A stretch of DNA of 64,000 nucleotides from Paenibacillus marchantiophytorum (GCF_014640555.1 NZ_BMHE01000021.1:46368-110367); one strand, 5' to 3'. Shown: positions 25,747 to 34,837, counted from the first letter of the stretch. A program made the numbers and translations. The notes: generated by a model not told the origin, from the sequence alone.

Positions 25747-26533
25747 TAAAATTGTTGCGACGAAATTAGCCGAGGTTGAAGCGATGAGCAGTTTCTCCAT
25801 CAAGGAGGCGGAGAAGCTCATTGCCGAGCTTCCTCCTTGCTTAGGTTTCGAGCGAGCTTTGACTACACGCAAAAACCGCGCTATGGGTCTTATTGCAGAA
25901 GTGAAAAAGGCTTCACCGTCCAAAGGATTGATTCGTGAAGACTTCGATCCCGTAGGATTGGCAAAGTCGTATGAACTCGCAGGAGCGGATTGCATTTCGG
26001 TGCTGACGGATGTGTCCTATTTTCAAGGCAGCAACGCGTATTTGCAGGCCGTTCGGCAAGCTGTGAATGTGCCGCTGCTGCGTAAGGATTTCACGATTGA
26101 TCCCAAGCAAATTTATGAAGCTCGTCTGATCGGAGCGGATGCCATTTTGCTCATTGCGGCCATCTTAACGACAGATCAAATGAAGCAGTACTTGCAATTG
26201 GCCAGCGACCTAGGCCTCGACGCGCTTGTTGAAGTTCATGATCGTGAAGAATTAGAACGTGCGCTTGAACTAGATACGCAGCTGATTGGTGTGAATAACC
26301 GGAATCTCAAAACATTTGTGACGGATCTGCACACAACGGAAGAACTGATTCAGTTTGTTCCTCCTGGCAAGACGGTCGTTAGTGAGAGTGGCATTTCAAC
26401 TGTGCAGGATATGGCTTATTTGCAGCAGATTGGCTCCAAAGCCGTGTTGATTGGAGAGCACTTTATGCGTCAGCCGAGCGTAGAACAGGCTGTGAACGAT
26501 TTGATGGGTGAGCGGGCTCAGCAAGCGAACTAG
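25736..26533 (+). CDS. trpC: Indole-3-glycerol phosphate synthase
   Basis: A 265-residue TIM-barrel enzyme. Catalytic features: IAEVKKASPSKG (catalytic Glu and Lys), LRKDFTID, LLIAAIL, LVEVHD, IGVNNRNL and VSESGI. ATG at 25736 lies inside the end of trpD, with AGGAGA upstream. Normal length and no fusion with trpF, which follows as a separate gene. Confidence 0.97.
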   Translation: MFLDKIVATKLAEVEAMSSFSIKEAEKLIAELPPCLGFERALTTRKNRAMGLIAEVKKASPSKGLIREDFDPVGLAKSYELAGADCISVLTDVSYFQGSNAYLQAVRQAVNVPLLRKDFTIDPKQIYEARLIGADAILLIAAILTTDQMKQYLQLASDLGLDALVEVHDREELERALELDTQLIGVNNRNLKTFVTDLHTTEELIQFVPPGKTVVSESGISTVQDMAYLQQIGSKAVLIGEHFMRQPSVEQAVNDLMGERAQQAN

Positions 26534-26557
26534 ATCGAGTGGAAAGAGGCGAATCGT

Positions 26558-27256
26558 ATGGCCGTGAAGACGGTTCCGAGCGTAAAAATTTGTGGACTTC
26601 AAAGCGTTGAAGTGTTAAAATCAATCGTGCATTTGCCGATAGCTCATATCGGTTTTGTTTTTGCACCAAGCAAGCGGCAAGTAACCGCTGAGAAGGCGCA
26701 AGAATTGATTTCTTACTTGAAATCAGAAGCAATGAATGGTGTGCCGATCCCGTTAACGGTAGGCGTTTTCGTGAATCCGAGCGAAGAACAGCTAACACAA
26801 ATTCTAGCTGTAGCCCCTCTGGATGTCGTTCAACTGCACAGCAAGGAAACGCCGGCATTTTGCCGCTGGGTGCGTGAACAATTTCATGTGAAAGTGTTCA
26901 AATCCGTTTCGATATCGAAGTCGGACAATCGAATCCCGCTGCTGGCCGACGTGTCTGCTCAGCTTGATCCCTACATCGGGACCGTTGATGCTGTTCTGCT
27001 GGATACGTTTGATCCCATTTATGGTGGCGGCTCCGGCACTTCGTTTGCTTGGGACTGTATTCCTGTGTATCAGGAATGGGCTCGAAAGGCGCAAGTACAA
27101 CTGCTTGTTGCAGGCGGTTTGCAGCCTGATAATGTGAATGAATTAGTGTCGGCCTATCAGCCCGACGGCGTGGATGTATCGAGCGGCGTTGAGACGGATG
27201 GTGTGAAAGATATTGCGAAAATTACCGCATTTGTGGAAAGGGTGAACCGAAAGTGA
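26558..27256 (+). CDS. trpF: Phosphoribosylanthranilate isomerase
   Basis: A 232-residue TIM-barrel isomerase. N-terminal VKICGLQSVEVL carries the catalytic cysteine, then HIGFVFAPSKRQVT, DVVQLHS and the phosphate loop region DPIYGGGSGTSFAWD, VAGGLQPDNV and DVSSGVE. Start ATG 26558 behind AAAGAGG. Ends with GTGA overlap with trpB. Confidence 0.95.
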   Translation: MAVKTVPSVKICGLQSVEVLKSIVHLPIAHIGFVFAPSKRQVTAEKAQELISYLKSEAMNGVPIPLTVGVFVNPSEEQLTQILAVAPLDVVQLHSKETPAFCRWVREQFHVKVFKSVSISKSDNRIPLLADVSAQLDPYIGTVDAVLLDTFDPIYGGGSGTSFAWDCIPVYQEWARKAQVQLLVAGGLQPDNVNELVSAYQPDGVDVSSGVETDGVKDIAKITAFVERVNRK

Positions 27257-28449
27257 CGCAAGTACCTGACCAGCATGGCAGATTCGGCAAGTTCGGCGGC
27301 CGTTATGTACCGGAAACATTGATGAATGCATTGACCGAGCTTGAAGAAGCTTATAACCAATATAAAGATGATCCTGAATTCGTGGCAGAGGTCCGTTACT
27401 TGCAAAAGCAATATTCAGGTCGTCCTACACCGCTTTACTATGCGGAACGACTTACTGAGCTTTTGGGCGGCGCCAAAATTTATTTGAAGCGCGAAGACTT
27501 GAATCATACCGGTGCTCACAAAATCAACAATACCATCGGACAAGCGGTTCTCGCTAAGCGGATGGGGAAGAAAAAAATCATTGCCGAAACAGGAGCAGGC
27601 CAGCACGGCGTTGCTTCAGCTACGGTGGCTGCTTTAATGGGCTTTGAATGCAAGGTTTTCATGGGCGAAGAGGATACCAAACGTCAGCAGTTGAATGTTT
27701 TCCGCATGAAGCTGCTAGGCTCAGAGGTTATCCCAGTTACTTCAGGAACTCGTACCCTGAAAGATGCTTGCAACGAAACGCTGCGTTATTGGGTCAGCAA
27801 TGTACAGGATACGTATTATATCCTGGGTTCGGTTACAGGACCTCATCCATATCCGATGATGGTGCGTGATTTTCAACGTGTTATTGGTGATGAATCTCGT
27901 GAACAAATTCTTGAAATTGAAGGCAGACTGCCTGATGCGGTTATCGCCTGTGTAGGCGGGGGCAGCAATGCGATGGGGATTTTCTATCCATTCGTGCAGG
28001 ATGAGTCGGTCCAATTAATCGGCGTTGAAGCAGCGGGTCTCGGCGTGGATACGGAAGAGCATGCGGCAACGATGACGAAGGGAACACCAGGTGTGTTCCA
28101 AGGTTCCTTGAGTTATTTGCTCCAAGATGAATATGGGCAAGTACTGCCTGCGCATTCGATCTCGGCTGGATTGGATTATCCAGGTATCGGACCCGAGCAC
28201 TCCTATCTGAAGGATATTGAGCGAGCGACGTATTATCCGATTACGGACCAGGAAGCGCTGGATGCCCTGCAATTGCTAAGCCGTACCGAAGGGATTATTC
28301 CTGCCCTGGAAAGTGCTCACGCCATTGCCCAAACGGTGAAGCTGGCCCCTACGATGTCTAAGGATGAAATTATTGTCGTCAGTCTGTCTGGACGCGGCGA
28401 TAAAGACGTTGAATCCATTATGAGTTACCTTGATAAGGGGAGGAGCTAG
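27253..28449 (+). CDS. trpB: Tryptophan synthase beta chain
   Basis: A 398-residue PLP enzyme condensing indole with serine. PLP lysine is in NHTGAHKINNTIGQA (about residue 87 of that segment), the phosphate site is CVGGGSNAMG, and ETGAGQHGVA is present. GTG at 27253 overlaps trpF by four bases. Partner TrpA follows three bases after the stop. Confidence 0.98.
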   Translation: MTQVPDQHGRFGKFGGRYVPETLMNALTELEEAYNQYKDDPEFVAEVRYLQKQYSGRPTPLYYAERLTELLGGAKIYLKREDLNHTGAHKINNTIGQAVLAKRMGKKKIIAETGAGQHGVASATVAALMGFECKVFMGEEDTKRQQLNVFRMKLLGSEVIPVTSGTRTLKDACNETLRYWVSNVQDTYYILGSVTGPHPYPMMVRDFQRVIGDESREQILEIEGRLPDAVIACVGGGSNAMGIFYPFVQDESVQLIGVEAAGLGVDTEEHAATMTKGTPGVFQGSLSYLLQDEYGQVLPAHSISAGLDYPGIGPEHSYLKDIERATYYPITDQEALDALQLLSRTEGIIPALESAHAIAQTVKLAPTMSKDEIIVVSLSGRGDKDVESIMSYLDKGRS

Positions 28450-28452
28450 AAG

Positions 28453-29268
28453 ATGAACCGTATTGATCAACGCTTTGCCGAACTGAAAGAGCGCGGAGAG
28501 ACGGCTTTGATTCCTTTCCTGACGATAGGAGATCCTTCCGTAGAAGCTTCTCTAGAGCTAATTCTAGAGATGGAGCGCGCTGGCGCAGACTTAATCGAGC
28601 TAGGAGTTCCCTATTCGGATCCTCTGGCAGACGGTCCTGTCATTCAACGTTCTTCCGAACGCGCGCTGAAACGCAAAATCACTATCTTTGACGTAATTGA
28701 TGTAGCTCGTAAAGCCAGAAGCAGAGGTTCAAAGCTGCCTTTTATCTTATTTACTTATTACAACCCGGTTCTGCAACTTGGGCTTGAACGTATGTTCAAA
28801 ACGATGCAAGAAAATGAAATCAGCGGTATTATTATTCCAGATCTTCCGTTAGAGGAAGATAGTGAGACCAGAGCCATCGCTGATGCCTATAATGTTCATT
28901 TGATTCCGCTAGTTGCTCCTACTTCGAATGAGCGTGTCAAACGAATCGCGGCAGAAGCACGAGGGTTCGTTTACTGTGTGTCATCGTTGGGTGTAACGGG
29001 CGAACGCGCAGAATTTTTTGGCGGCATCGAGGATTTCCTATCAACGGTGAGGGAAGCAGCGAGCGTGCCGATTGTCGTCGGCTTCGGGATTTCGAATCGC
29101 GAGCAGGTAGAACGTTTTGAGAAACTGTGTGACGGCGTTGTCGTAGGAAGTGCGATTGTGCGAACCATTGAGGGATCATTGTCTCATTTGGAAAGCGATG
29201 CTGCGCACCCGGAAGGCCTCTTGCAAATTCGCAACTTTGTGGGAAAATTAAAGGGTTCGGACAACTAA
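28453..29268 (+). CDS. trpA: Tryptophan synthase alpha chain
   Basis: A 271-residue TIM-barrel enzyme cleaving indole-3-glycerol phosphate. Catalytic Glu in LIELGVPYSDPLADGP and Asp in IIPDLPLEED are visible; the phosphate site is VGFGISN. ATG 28453 follows GGGGAGG. It is the last trp gene before hisC. Confidence 0.97.
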   Translation: MNRIDQRFAELKERGETALIPFLTIGDPSVEASLELILEMERAGADLIELGVPYSDPLADGPVIQRSSERALKRKITIFDVIDVARKARSRGSKLPFILFTYYNPVLQLGLERMFKTMQENEISGIIIPDLPLEEDSETRAIADAYNVHLIPLVAPTSNERVKRIAAEARGFVYCVSSLGVTGERAEFFGGIEDFLSTVREAASVPIVVGFGISNREQVERFEKLCDGVVVGSAIVRTIEGSLSHLESDAAHPEGLLQIRNFVGKLKGSDN

Positions 29269-29286
29269 TTGACGAGGTGACAAGCT

Positions 29287-30387
29287 ATGAAACCGAAACA
29301 AACGATTGTACATTTACCGGTTTACCAACCAGGTAAGCCAATTGAAGAAGTGAAACGAGAGTTAGGTCTGACTGAAGTCGTTAAATTGGCATCCAACGAG
29401 AATCCTTTCGGTTCTTCGCCCAAAGTGAAAGCAGCCTTGGAAGCGGAAATCGCTAATATCAGTCTTTATCCTGACGGTGGCGCTGTTCAGTTAACAGATG
29501 CGGTTGCGAAGTCACTCGGTGTGGAAACCAATCAAGTGATTTTTGGCGCAGGTTCTGACGAAGTTATTCTGATGTTGGCTCGCGCCTTCCTCGTGCAAGG
29601 CGATGAGACCGTTATGGCATCACATACATTTCCACAATATAAGCACAACTGTGAGATTGAGGGAGCTGTGTCGATCGAAGTTCCTTTGATCGATGGCACT
29701 CATGATCTTGATGGCATGCTGGCGGCTATCACGGAGAAAACCAAAATCGTTTGGATTTGTAATCCCAACAATCCGACAGGAACGATGAATACAGATGCTG
29801 AAATCGAAGCGTTTTTAGCCAAAGTTCCTGCCCATGTTTTGGTTGTTTTGGATGAAGCTTATTGTGAGTACAACACAACGGGCGAATTCCCGGATAGCAT
29901 TAAGCTTATCGCCCAGTACCGCAACGTCATTGCACTGCGTACTTTTTCCAAAATCTATGGATTGGCTTCACTGCGTGTCGGCTATGGGATCGGTCACCCG
30001 GATGTTATTCGTTCGATTAATCAAGTTCGCGAACCGTTTAATACATCGCGCTTTGCCCAAGCAGCGGCATTGGCAGCTATTCAAGATCAAGATTTCATTA
30101 CCAGTTGCCGGGAAGCCAATACGGCCGGACTGCAGTACTTGAATGAGCAATTTGCAGCATTGAAGTTACAGGCATTTCCAGCTCATGGCAACTTTATTAT
30201 GGTGGATGTGGGTCGCCCTGCTGCGGAAGTGTTCAATGGCTTGCTGCGCAGAGGCATCATTATTCGCGGGGGGCATATGCTGGGGTTCCCAACTTCGATT
30301 CGAGTAACGATTGGTTCCCGCGAGCAAAATGAAAAGTTCATCACAGCGCTTAAGCAAGTACTTGCTGAGGTTGCTGTTCAAGCCTAA
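29287..30387 (+). CDS. hisC: Histidinol-phosphate / aromatic amino acid aminotransferase
   Basis: A 366-residue class I/II PLP aminotransferase. Seen: LASNENPFGSSPKV at the N-terminus, NPNNPTGTMN, LDEAYCEY, and PLP lysine in TFSKIYGLASLRVGYG. In B. subtilis HisC in the same position serves histidine synthesis and also transaminates for tyrosine and phenylalanine. Here it is 19 bases after trpA and before tyrA, which fits the dual role. ATG 29287 follows GAGGTGA. Confidence 0.94.
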   Translation: MKPKQTIVHLPVYQPGKPIEEVKRELGLTEVVKLASNENPFGSSPKVKAALEAEIANISLYPDGGAVQLTDAVAKSLGVETNQVIFGAGSDEVILMLARAFLVQGDETVMASHTFPQYKHNCEIEGAVSIEVPLIDGTHDLDGMLAAITEKTKIVWICNPNNPTGTMNTDAEIEAFLAKVPAHVLVVLDEAYCEYNTTGEFPDSIKLIAQYRNVIALRTFSKIYGLASLRVGYGIGHPDVIRSINQVREPFNTSRFAQAAALAAIQDQDFITSCREANTAGLQYLNEQFAALKLQAFPAHGNFIMVDVGRPAAEVFNGLLRRGIIIRGGHMLGFPTSIRVTIGSREQNEKFITALKQVLAEVAVQA

Positions 30388-30410
30388 TTCAAATCACAAA
30401 GGTTGATTTC

Positions 30411-31499
30411 ATGACAAAAATTGCGATTTTCGGGGTCGGGCTCATCGGTGGCTCGCTTGCCCTCTGTTATAAAGGAAAGCCAGGATTTACTGTCGTCGGT
30501 CATTCGCCCAATCCTAAGTCAGTTGAGAAGCTTCTCAAGAGGAATGTTGTCGATATCGCGACTACCAACATGGCTGAAGCAGTAGTAGACGCTGACTACA
30601 TATTTCTATGCGTACCTGTCGGTATGCTGGAAGACTATGTTCGGCAGCTTGTTGAGCTGCCCCTCAAGCCAGGTTGTATCATTACGGACGTGGGGAGTAC
30701 CAAAGCCTCCGTAACGGAAAGCTCTGCCAAGATTGTAAAGGAAAATATTTATTTTATTGGCGGTCACCCAATGGCCGGTTCTGAACGCCATGGGGTAGAG
30801 GCGGCTTCCTCGCATCTATTCGAGAATGCATTCTATGTATTGACACCTGCGGAGGGGACACCTGAAGCTGAGGTTGACCGTCTGACGGAACTGTTAAGAA
30901 TTACAAAGGCGCAGATCGTCCGTGTCGGCGCCAGGGAACATGATGATATTGTCGGCGCCATCAGTCATTTGCCGCATATTATCGCGGTCGCCCTGGTGAA
31001 TCAAGTCAGAGGATATAACGAAACGAATCCGCTTTATCAGAATTTGGCTGCCGGCGGATTTCGCGATATCACGCGTATTGCCTCCAGTGAGCCGATGATC
31101 TGGCGGGATATCCTGGTCAACAATCGGGAGGTCCTGTTGAGGCTTCTGAAGGATTGGCATCTAGAAATCGCGCAATTTGTTCAGTTGCTGGAAGCTGGAG
31201 ACGGTGATGGCATAGCTGAGCACTTCCGTTTAGCAGGTGAATTCAGAAGTCAATTGCCGGAACGAAGAAAAGGTATGATTACGTCCTTATTTGATATCTA
31301 TGTGGATATTCCGGATCACCCTGGGATTATCGGCCAAATTACGACATTGCTTGGGAATGCTCGCATTAATTTGAGCAACATTCAGATTATTGAAAGCCGC
31401 GAAGATGTTCCTGGGGTTTTACGTCTTTCTTTTCGCAATCAAGAGGATGCGGATCGCGCTTCAGCGCTGCTTGGGCAGCAATATGCTGTACATGTGTAA
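30411..31499 (+). CDS. tyrA: Prephenate dehydrogenase with ACT domain
   Basis: A 362-residue NAD-dependent enzyme. The Rossmann motif is IFGVGLIGGSLALCYK (about 5-20), catalytic-region GGHPMAGSERHGVEAA and HDDIVGAISHLPHIIA follow. A C-terminal ACT domain (VDIPDHPGIIGQITTLLG, about 297 onward) is likely the feedback site for tyrosine. It is the last gene of the supraoperon: unlike B. subtilis no aroE/aroA (EPSP synthase) gene follows, since a large terminator comes next. Confidence 0.95.
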   Translation: MTKIAIFGVGLIGGSLALCYKGKPGFTVVGHSPNPKSVEKLLKRNVVDIATTNMAEAVVDADYIFLCVPVGMLEDYVRQLVELPLKPGCIITDVGSTKASVTESSAKIVKENIYFIGGHPMAGSERHGVEAASSHLFENAFYVLTPAEGTPEAEVDRLTELLRITKAQIVRVGAREHDDIVGAISHLPHIIAVALVNQVRGYNETNPLYQNLAAGGFRDITRIASSEPMIWRDILVNNREVLLRLLKDWHLEIAQFVQLLEAGDGDGIAEHFRLAGEFRSQLPERRKGMITSLFDIYVDIPDHPGIIGQITTLLGNARINLSNIQIIESREDVPGVLRLSFRNQEDADRASALLGQQYAVHV

Positions 31500-31505
31500 G
31501 GTCAG

Positions 31506-31568
31506 AAAAAAAACTGGATTTCTCCTCCGATTTGAGTTCTAAAGGAGAGGAAATCTCAGTTTTTTTTA
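31506..31568 (+). terminator. Intrinsic terminator of the aro-trp supraoperon
   Basis: Long stem AAACTG-ATTTCTCCTCC / GGAGAGGAAAT-CAGTTT with a 15-base loop, ending in eight T. Confidence 0.93.
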
Positions 31569-31583
31569 TTTATATGAACTTGA

Positions 31584-31612
31584 TTTTCAAAAAAATAGTC
31601 TCATGCTATAAT
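31584..31612 (+). promoter_or_regulatory. Promoter of the deacetylase gene
   Basis: TTTTCA (31584-31589), 17-bp spacer with TG at 31604, TATAAT (31607-31612): an extended -10 promoter. Confidence 0.65.
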
Positions 31613-31652
31613 GACATCTGTTGTTATATTTTTGTATGGTGGGGCGACGTCG

Positions 31653-32525
31653 ATGAGAATCTGGATGATGTGGAAAAGTTTGTTTATTGCAATTCTGCTT
31701 TTTATTAATTTTTTTCCTTCTTTCGTGAGCGCTGATAAAGTGATGTATACGAATGAAGTCGCAGTACTGGTGTACCACCACATCGATGACCAAGTTCAAG
31801 GCCCCGTGACCATTTCGACGAAGCTATTCGAGAAACAAATGGAGGCTATGCTTAGGCAGGGGTATCGCTTTATTACGATGGATCAGTTCAAGAAGTTTAT
31901 GTCGGAGAAGGCAGACGTCCCAGACAACGCCGTGCTGGTTACATTTGACGACGGTTACGAAAGTTTCTACACCAAGGCTTTTCCGATACTTAAGAAAATG
32001 CGAATTCCGGCCGTGAATTTCGTCATTACGAAAGGATTGGAAGATCCGAAAGGAACATTGCTTGCTTCTTTATCCAGGGATGAGATTAAACAGATGAGAA
32101 AAGAGTTCTCAGGTGTTGATTTTCAACTTCACTCTGATCAGATGCATGCGATGAAAGACGGCAAACCCTTGTTGTCGAATAAAATTACAACCAATGGTGT
32201 AACAGAAACGGATAATGACTTTAAACAAAGAGTTATCAATGATACAAGAAAATGCATGACGAAAATTAGAGATATTAACGGGGCGAAGTCGGTTGATTCC
32301 TACGCTTATCCTTTTGGCAGCTTTGATGACCAAACGATTTCATTTCTGCATGAAGCTGGCGTCAAATTCGCTTTCACGACGAAAGCTGGGATGACCAATG
32401 TAGAAACCGATCCCATGCAAGTTCCACGGATCAATGCGGGCAGTCCCTATATTCGGCCGCTCTCCATCAACAATTTGATTAAGCAAGCATTGAGGCATCA
32501 AATACCGGATCTTACTAAAAATTAA
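31653..32525 (+). CDS. Secreted polysaccharide deacetylase (NodB family)
   Basis: A 290-residue exported protein. The signal peptide (about 1-28) ends near FVSADK. The NodB domain includes LVYHHIDDQ, motif 1 VTFDDGYESFY (two Asp), motif 2 QLHSDQMHAM (His-x3/4-His zinc site, slightly altered spacing), and YAYPFGSFDD. Likely substrates are cell-wall or exopolysaccharide N-acetyl groups. ATG 31653 is preferred over 31611, which lies at the promoter start site. It stands alone between the trp terminator and the small RNA unit. Confidence 0.85.
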   Translation: MRIWMMWKSLFIAILLFINFFPSFVSADKVMYTNEVAVLVYHHIDDQVQGPVTISTKLFEKQMEAMLRQGYRFITMDQFKKFMSEKADVPDNAVLVTFDDGYESFYTKAFPILKKMRIPAVNFVITKGLEDPKGTLLASLSRDEIKQMRKEFSGVDFQLHSDQMHAMKDGKPLLSNKITTNGVTETDNDFKQRVINDTRKCMTKIRDINGAKSVDSYAYPFGSFDDQTISFLHEAGVKFAFTTKAGMTNVETDPMQVPRINAGSPYIRPLSINNLIKQALRHQIPDLTKN

Positions 32526-32530
32526 ACACG

Positions 32531-32582
32531 TAGTAAACGTTTTCAAAAAAACGTTGACAAAATGAAACCGTATACATATAAT
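32531..32582 (+). promoter_or_regulatory. Consensus promoter with two CcpA cre-like sites
   Basis: TTGACA (32554-32559), 17-bp spacer, TATAAT (32577-32582). The spacer is exactly filled by ATGAAACCGTATACA (32562-32576), a full match to the cre pattern WTGNAANCGNWNNCW. A second one, TAGTAAACGTTTTCA (32531-32545), has one mismatch. Their centres are 31 bp apart, about three helical turns. Confidence 0.75.
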
Positions 32583-32588
32583 AAAAGT

Positions 32589-32662
32589 ACAGTATGGTTT
32601 CTCTCCACTCCTATCCGATAATGGCACTATAAGTGCAACCGCCAATTTGGCGGTTTTTTTTT
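32589..32662 (+). ncRNA. Candidate small RNA, about 73 nt
   Basis: From the consensus promoter a transcript would start near 32589 and end at a strong terminator: AACCGCCA/TGGCGGTT with ATT loop and nine T (32637-32662). Directly before it is a second hairpin GCACT/AGTGC (32624-32636). The 5' part is unstructured and holds a C/U-rich stretch TTTCTCTCCACTCCTATCC (32598-32616), complementary in style to Shine-Dalgarno sequences, as in FsrA- or RoxS-type regulators. No start codon with an RBS is seen inside. It could alternatively be an attenuated leader of the sigma gene 280 bp downstream. Confidence 0.7.
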
Positions 32663-32939
32663 GTTCACATATACCATATTTTTGGGATTTTATTATATAA
32701 TAGGAAAGACGCATTGTTGTGTTTAGCTGACAAAAACACAATTATGAACTTTATCCAACAATTTGTCGAATGGAGCAGGAATTTAGGGTGCCCATCCCGA
32801 AGCATTTAAAGGGCAAATTGTATTCTTTTATTCGCACATAAAGTTTTTACAAATAACCGCAACTTTTCACTCCAACCTCAGTACAACATGTATGAGGAGA
32901 TGGAGTGGTGCCTGGGTCCGGTAGGAGGGTCGCCACGTA

Positions 32940-33521
32940 ATGACCGATTCCCAATTGATCAGAGAAATCAAGGATGGAAATGTTCAATTATATAATGAAC
33001 TTATGCGTCGTTACGAGCGTAAAATCCTTGCATTTATCTTTCATATGCTCAAAAGTACACAGATGGAGGCGATTGCCGAAGATCTGTGTAATGAAACATT
33101 TTATAAAGCGTATCGCAGTTTGCATTCCTTCCGAGAAATTGAAGCCTCGTTTTCAACTTGGCTGTACACGATTGCTCGAAATACGGTTTTGAGCGAGCTG
33201 CGCAAAAATAAAAGTGTTCAAGTTTCTTTGGAGCAGAGTGGTCTGACGCCACACGCATCGTTCGATGCGATGCCTGAGCAAGCTATGCTCCGCAATGAGA
33301 AAGTGTCCATGGTTCGCGACGCAATTAATAGTTTACCGGAGAAACAACGGTCAGCTCTAATTCTTAGAGAATACGATCAGATGGATTATCAAGAAATCGC
33401 CAATATACTAGGTCAAACTGTAAGCTCAGTGAAGTCACTTTTATTTCGAGCAAGAGCCTCCGTTAAATTACAGTTAGATCCCTATTTTAGTGAACCGATA
33501 TTCGAAGAGTCGAAGGGATGA
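32940..33521 (+). CDS. ECF-type RNA polymerase sigma factor
   Basis: A 193-residue sigma-70 family protein with region 2 (YNELMRRYERKILAFIFHML, EDLCNETFYKAYRSL, FSTWLYTIARN) and region 4 (INSLPEKQRSALILREYDQMDYQEIANILGQTVSSVKSLL). No region 3, so it is ECF group. ATG 32940 follows TAGGAGGG. Eight bases downstream begins a zinc-finger anti-sigma factor. The 280-bp upstream region contains GCAACTTTT near 32870, resembling the AAC core of ECF promoters, so autoregulation is possible but unproven. Confidence 0.92.
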   Translation: MTDSQLIREIKDGNVQLYNELMRRYERKILAFIFHMLKSTQMEAIAEDLCNETFYKAYRSLHSFREIEASFSTWLYTIARNTVLSELRKNKSVQVSLEQSGLTPHASFDAMPEQAMLRNEKVSMVRDAINSLPEKQRSALILREYDQMDYQEIANILGQTVSSVKSLLFRARASVKLQLDPYFSEPIFEESKG

Positions 33522-33528
33522 AAGTGCG

Positions 33529-34158
33529 ATGAAGTGTAGTGAAATCCAGGAGTTGTTTGGAGTCTATTGGGATCTGCCGAATAATGACCTGAGAAGGGCC
33601 GCGGTAGATGCGCATATAGCGACCTGTACCGAATGTGCGGAAGAATTTCAAATATGGGAAGAAAGTACTATGCTTATACGCACAGCAACGATCGAAAGTG
33701 ATTTAGCTGACTACGAACCGATGGTTTCGAGTAAGGTAATGAATCGCATATACGAGGATGAATCGTGGCGCATGCCGGTTTCGGAGCGTATCTATGCGAT
33801 ATCATATAAGCTGCGTAGAAATCTTACAGCAGTCATTGCCTTTTGCTTAGCTTTGTTTGTATTTAGCTTCCTGTTCGCTGTTGTGTATGATGGAACACCT
33901 CAGTCTTCCATCGCTGCGGCGGATAATTCGCTTTTTGATATGCAAGCGCCACAAGCTTTGAAATCGACGACTACGGAATCGATGAATGGCCATAAGATGG
34001 GTGATGCCGTAGCAAGTCTGAATCCGAGCTTTATGGAGCCTTTGCGCTTCCATGTAGGTCCCATTCATTCCTATCCGCATTATATGCTCGTAGTTTCGCT
34101 GTTAGGATTGATTGCGACCATTATTATTATGAATTGGTTGTCACGAACGAAAGCATAA
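33529..34158 (+). CDS. Membrane anti-sigma factor with zinc-finger domain
   Basis: A 209-residue protein. The N-terminal anti-sigma domain has the H-x3-C-x2-C pattern in DAHIATCTECAEEF (about 27-40). One helix follows at about 103-122 (LTAVIAFCLALFVFSFLFAV) and a second near the C-terminus (MLVVSLLGLIATIIIMNWL), leaving an exported loop of about 60 residues between them. ATG 33529 is chosen, eight bases after the sigma stop. The signal that releases the sigma factor is unknown. No similarity to a named pair was recognised. Confidence 0.85.
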   Translation: MKCSEIQELFGVYWDLPNNDLRRAAVDAHIATCTECAEEFQIWEESTMLIRTATIESDLADYEPMVSSKVMNRIYEDESWRMPVSERIYAISYKLRRNLTAVIAFCLALFVFSFLFAVVYDGTPQSSIAAADNSLFDMQAPQALKSTTTESMNGHKMGDAVASLNPSFMEPLRFHVGPIHSYPHYMLVVSLLGLIATIIIMNWLSRTKA

Positions 34159-34208
34159 TGCTCCGAGAGGGGCATTTTTCATTTTAACTGGTGATGGAGG
34201 ATCGAGAG

Positions 34209-34790
34209 ATGACTACGATTGGATTTATTCGGCATGGCAGTACAGAGTGGAATCGTCTTGGCAAGCTGCAAGGGCAGCTGGACACCGATTTAACCGAGGA
34301 AGGACAAGAACAAGCCAGGTTGTTAGGCGTGCGTTTAGCGCAGGAAGCCTGGGACGGGATCATTAGCAGTGACTTGACCCGGGCAAGAGAAACCGGGGAA
34401 ATTGTCTCGAAGCTATCGGGCATCCCGTTCCTAAGGACGGATAAGCGCCTAAGAGAACGTAGATATGGCCAGGCCGAAGGAACTACTGTCGCAGAGAGAG
34501 AAGAGCGCTGGGGACCCGATTGGAAGCTTCAGGAACTAGGTCAAGAGTCCGATGATGACTTGTGGGCGAGATGGTCAGAACTAGAAGCAGAATTGCTGAA
34601 GGACTATCCGGATAAGAACATCTTGCTTATTTCGCATGGCGGGTTTATTGTTCAGGTGCTTAGAGTTTTACGAATGGACAGTGAGGATTATCTCCAGAAC
34701 ACTTCGCTCACGATTCTCTTGAGACGAGAAACAGGCTGGGAATTACAACTGTATAACTGTTTGAATCATCTGCAATCTGTTACGGAATAA
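34209..34790 (+). CDS. Histidine phosphatase (phosphoglycerate mutase) family protein
   Basis: A 193-residue member of the branch containing cobC/alpha-ribazole phosphatase and PhoE. The catalytic RHG motif is FIRHGSTEWN (about 6-15), and the second histidine is in LLISHGGFIVQVLRV. SSDLTRARETGEIV and RERRYGQAEG are also present. ATG 34209 is set by GGAGG eight bases upstream. Substrate not predictable from sequence alone. Confidence 0.88.
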   Translation: MTTIGFIRHGSTEWNRLGKLQGQLDTDLTEEGQEQARLLGVRLAQEAWDGIISSDLTRARETGEIVSKLSGIPFLRTDKRLRERRYGQAEGTTVAEREERWGPDWKLQELGQESDDDLWARWSELEAELLKDYPDKNILLISHGGFIVQVLRVLRMDSEDYLQNTSLTILLRRETGWELQLYNCLNHLQSVTE

Positions 34791-34803
34791 GGTTGACTTA
34801 CTA

Positions 34804-34837
34804 GCATGGCTCATCTTTTGAGTCATGTTTTTTTATT
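34804..34837 (+). terminator. Intrinsic terminator after phosphatase
   Basis: Imperfect stem CATGGCTCA / TGAGTCATG followed by seven T. Confidence 0.8.
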
